Positions 23,198-24,640 of a stretch of DNA of 24,640 nucleotides are shown piece after piece. This stretch comes from Campylobacteraceae bacterium (GTDB taxonomy: Bacteria; Campylobacterota; Campylobacteria; Campylobacterales; Sulfurospirillaceae). Position 1 is the first letter of the stretch; each line of letters opens with the position of its first letter. The translations under genes were made by a program, and so were the position numbers. The notes beneath the pieces are model-generated. The model had not been told where the DNA came from. It made no database searches and saw nothing but the letters and a program-made list of their open reading frames with translations. The DNA lies in the NCBI GenBank assembly GCA_019162915.1, contig JAFLKZ010000025.1, positions 1 through 24,640 on the forward strand. Reading direction: 5' to 3'.

Positions 23198-23896
23198 TTG
23201 TTGAAAAAAATCGAATTTATTTTGCGCAATAGCTCTATTTTATTAGTAGAAGACGAAGAACAGCTACGGGCTAGCTTTGCCAAAGTCTTACTGTTATATG
23301 TGGATAAAGTCTACACAGCCGGTGATGGTGAAGAAGCATTTTTAATCTATACTCACCAACATCCAGACATCATTATCACCGATATTAAAATGCCTAAAAT
23401 GAACGGTTTAGAACTTATCAAAAAAATCAGAAAAGAAAATCACCATATCCCCATCATCGTGACGAGTGCGTATACCGACCAAGATTTTTTACTTGAGTCC
23501 ATTAAACTCTCGTTAGTAGAATATATTGTGAAGCCTATCAAAGAGAGTGATTTGACAAGACTTTTGGAAACGAGTGCTACTATTTTGCTAGAAAAATCTA
23601 AAACTATTTTCAAGATTGATGAGCATAATGCTTATGATTATGAAAATAAAATATTGGTGCAAAATAAAATATCCATTACGCTTACTCAAAAAGAGATAGA
23701 GTTTCTTGAAATGCTCCTAGCCCATAAAGGGAATTTAGTCACAAGGCAACTTATTGAGGATAAACTCTATATTTATGAGGAAGCTCCTCCCTCAGCACTG
23801 AAAAATCTTGTTTTTAAACTTCGCAAAAAAATAGGAGACGACATTGTAGAAACGGTTGGTAAACTTGGCTATATGATTAAAGGTCGCTTGACTTAA
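23198..23896 (+). CDS. OmpR-family response regulator (232 aa)
   Basis: This is a DNA-binding response regulator. The receiver domain (about 12-125) has acidic residues E18/D19, phospho-acceptor D62 (ITDIKMPKMNG), T89 and K112 (VKPI). A winged-helix OmpR/PhoB output domain follows (about 145-230), with LTQKEIEFLEMLL and the recognition-region ALKNLVFKLRKKIGDD. The start is TTG at 23198, set by AAAGGAG 6 nt upstream; a second TTG follows at once. It is divergent from the PilJ/PAS histidine kinase, its likely partner, and close to a cytochrome c gene on the same strand. Targets could include the nosZ or cytochrome promoters. Confidence 0.92.
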   Translation: MLKKIEFILRNSSILLVEDEEQLRASFAKVLLLYVDKVYTAGDGEEAFLIYTHQHPDIIITDIKMPKMNGLELIKKIRKENHHIPIIVTSAYTDQDFLLESIKLSLVEYIVKPIKESDLTRLLETSATILLEKSKTIFKIDEHNAYDYENKILVQNKISITLTQKEIEFLEMLLAHKGNLVTRQLIEDKLYIYEEAPPSALKNLVFKLRKKIGDDIVETVGKLGYMIKGRLT

Positions 23897-23901
23897 ATCA
23901 A
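23888..23901 (+). promoter_or_regulatory. FNR-like site upstream of the cytochrome c gene
   Basis: TTGAC-TTAA-ATCAA differs from the FNR consensus at one base and overlaps the end of the regulator gene. TACATT at 23925-23930 could be the -10; the dyad centre would then lie about 42 nt upstream of the start point, as at nosB. Confidence 0.5.
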
Positions 23902-23955
23902 TGAAAGCTATGCGTTGTTTATTGTACATTTCGTAAAACAAAAAGGAATAGAAGT

Positions 23956-24255
23956 ATGAAGAAAATTATAGTAGCATCAATCATCGCGGCAGCAGCATCA
24001 ACATTGATGGCAGCAGATGGCGCAGCAATTTATAAAGCAAAATGTTTTTCTTGTCATGGAGAAAAAGCTGTCAAACCAGCACTTAATAAATCACAAATTA
24101 TCGCAGGATGGGACGCTGCAAAAATTATTGCTTCAGTAACTGGCTATAAAAATGACCAAGGTGGCGCTATGAAAGGCGTTATGAAACCTATCGCTTCGGG
24201 CTTAAGCGATGAGGATTTAAAAGCAGTAGCAGAAACTATCGCGTCATTTAAATAA
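23956..24255 (+). CDS. Small periplasmic monohaem cytochrome c (99 aa)
   Basis: This is a c553-like class I cytochrome. A Sec signal (about 1-19, cleavage after LMA-A) precedes a single CFSCH (C30, C33, H34). The distal Met probably comes from the GGAMKGVMKPIASGLSD stretch, and the C-terminal helix DEDLKAVAETIASF is typical of the fold. Mature size would be about 80 residues, the usual size of soluble c553 electron shuttles in Campylobacterota. AGGAA precedes the ATG. An FNR-like site lies upstream and an intrinsic terminator downstream, so it is probably a separate anaerobically controlled transcript. Its nearness to nosZ and the shared type of operator suggest it as an electron donor to NosZ or another periplasmic reductase. 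Confidence 0.93.
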   Translation: MKKIIVASIIAAAASTLMAADGAAIYKAKCFSCHGEKAVKPALNKSQIIAGWDAAKIIASVTGYKNDQGGAMKGVMKPIASGLSDEDLKAVAETIASFK

Positions 24256-24263
24256 CTCTCTTT

Positions 24264-24295
24264 AGGCGGGTGAAAACTCGCCTCTTCCCTTTTTT
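24264..24295 (+). terminator. Intrinsic terminator after cytochrome c gene
   Basis: AGGCGGGT (24264-24271) pairs with ACTCGCCT (24276-24283; one G-T) around a GAAA tetraloop. A six-T run at 24290-24295 follows after CTTCCC. It lies 8 nt past the cytochrome stop codon. Confidence 0.85.
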
Positions 24296-24324
24296 CTAAG
24301 CAACTTTGCATTACAATACACGCT

Positions 24325-24334
24325 TTACATGTAA
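24325..24334. repeat. TTACATGTAA palindrome, copy 7 (intergenic)
   Basis: Exact copy whose right end runs into the AAAGGA ribosome site of the exporter gene at 24345. Confidence 0.7.
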
Positions 24335-24344
24335 AGGATAAAAA

Positions 24345-24640
24345 ATGGAACTTGATATTTGGTTAACGATGCTTTTGGCGACTATTGTGATTAGTGTTTC
24401 TCCTGGAGCGGGTGCTGTTGTTTCGATGAATTATGGACTACGTTATGGTCTTAAACGCTCTTACGCTGCCATCATGGGGCTTCAAGTGGGACTTTTGACG
24501 CAAACATTTATTGTTGTCATTGGGCTAGGCTCTCTTATCACACAATCTGTGATGCTTTTTACAATTATCAAATGGATAGGTGTTCTTTATCTTGTTTTTC
24601 TTGGCATTATGAAATTTATCGAAAAACCTGTATTGCCCCA
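24345..24640 (+). CDS. LysE/RhtB-family exporter, cut by the window edge
   Basis: This is the first 98 codons of a membrane exporter. The N terminus has MELDIWLTMLLATIVISVSPGAG, matching the LysE/RhtB start. Here SPGAGAVV replaces the more usual TPGPD/TPGAD, and NYGLRYGLKRSYAAIMGLQVG follows as the second conserved block. At least three hydrophobic segments are visible. AAAGGA 6 nt before the ATG supports the start. It is a paralogue of the exporter at 6336-6962 and lies behind the cytochrome terminator, so it is a separate unit. The substrate is unknown. Confidence 0.88.
   Translation, partial: MELDIWLTMLLATIVISVSPGAGAVVSMNYGLRYGLKRSYAAIMGLQVGLLTQTFIVVIGLGSLITQSVMLFTIIKWIGVLYLVFLGIMKFIEKPVLP

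Noticed and set aside
1..24640. CRISPR array, insertion sequence or prophage
   Set aside because: No regularly spaced repeats, transposase-like frames, integrase or phage proteins were seen; gene order and codon style are uniform.

Overview
The window is AT-rich, gene-dense and read mostly from the minus strand. Gene content points to a Campylobacterota (Epsilonproteobacteria) genome, most likely a Sulfurospirillum-like free-living organism. The reasons are the clade II (cytochrome c-fused) nitrous-oxide reductase with the NosB-D-G-C1-C2-H module known from Wolinella, the style of the MCPs, and the many short-spaced or 4-nt-overlapping genes. The genus is an inference.

Layout. (1) 1-3221, minus: a chemosensory operon, response regulator -> cheW -> MCP -> small STAS-like protein, with a further gene starting at the left edge. 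(2) 3263-6962, plus: a J-domain protein, tRNA-Ala(GGC), a second MCP, and a small Lys-rich protein overlapping a LysE/RhtB exporter. (3) 6963-21311, minus: an almost gapless nos cluster in the order nosZ, nosB, nosD, nosG, nosC1, nosC2, nosH, nosF, nosL, a 101-aa membrane protein, a MacB/FtsX-type permease, its LolD-type ATPase, a Cys-rich polytopic membrane protein, a second NosL-like protein, nosY, a third NosL-like protein, and finally an NAD(P)-binding TIGR01777 epimerase-like gene. (4) 21478-24255: a divergent two-component pair whose kinase has a PilJ/NarX-like P-box sensor, then a monohaem cytochrome c on the plus strand closed by an intrinsic terminator. (5) 24345 to the right edge: a second, truncated LysE/RhtB exporter.

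How the parts fit together. NosZ reduces N2O to N2 in the periplasm. NosG/H (quinol-side iron-sulfur proteins) and NosC1/C2 (membrane-attached monohaem cytochromes c) form the electron-transfer module. NosD/F/Y/L supply and assemble the copper centres. The unusual part is the block between nosF and nosY: a second ABC transporter, a CPFC/CC membrane protein and two additional NosL-like proteins, all with operon-type overlaps. This suggests an expanded copper or thiol maturation branch.

Regulation. A perfect FNR-type dyad (TTGAT-ATAT-ATCAA) lies between nosZ and nosB, directly abutting a 12-bp hairpin after the nosZ stop. A one-mismatch copy of the same dyad lies at a class-II-like distance upstream of the cytochrome c gene. 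A separate, unexpected signal is the palindrome TTACATGTAA, which occurs seven times exactly in this window, mostly inside genes, far above what base composition predicts.
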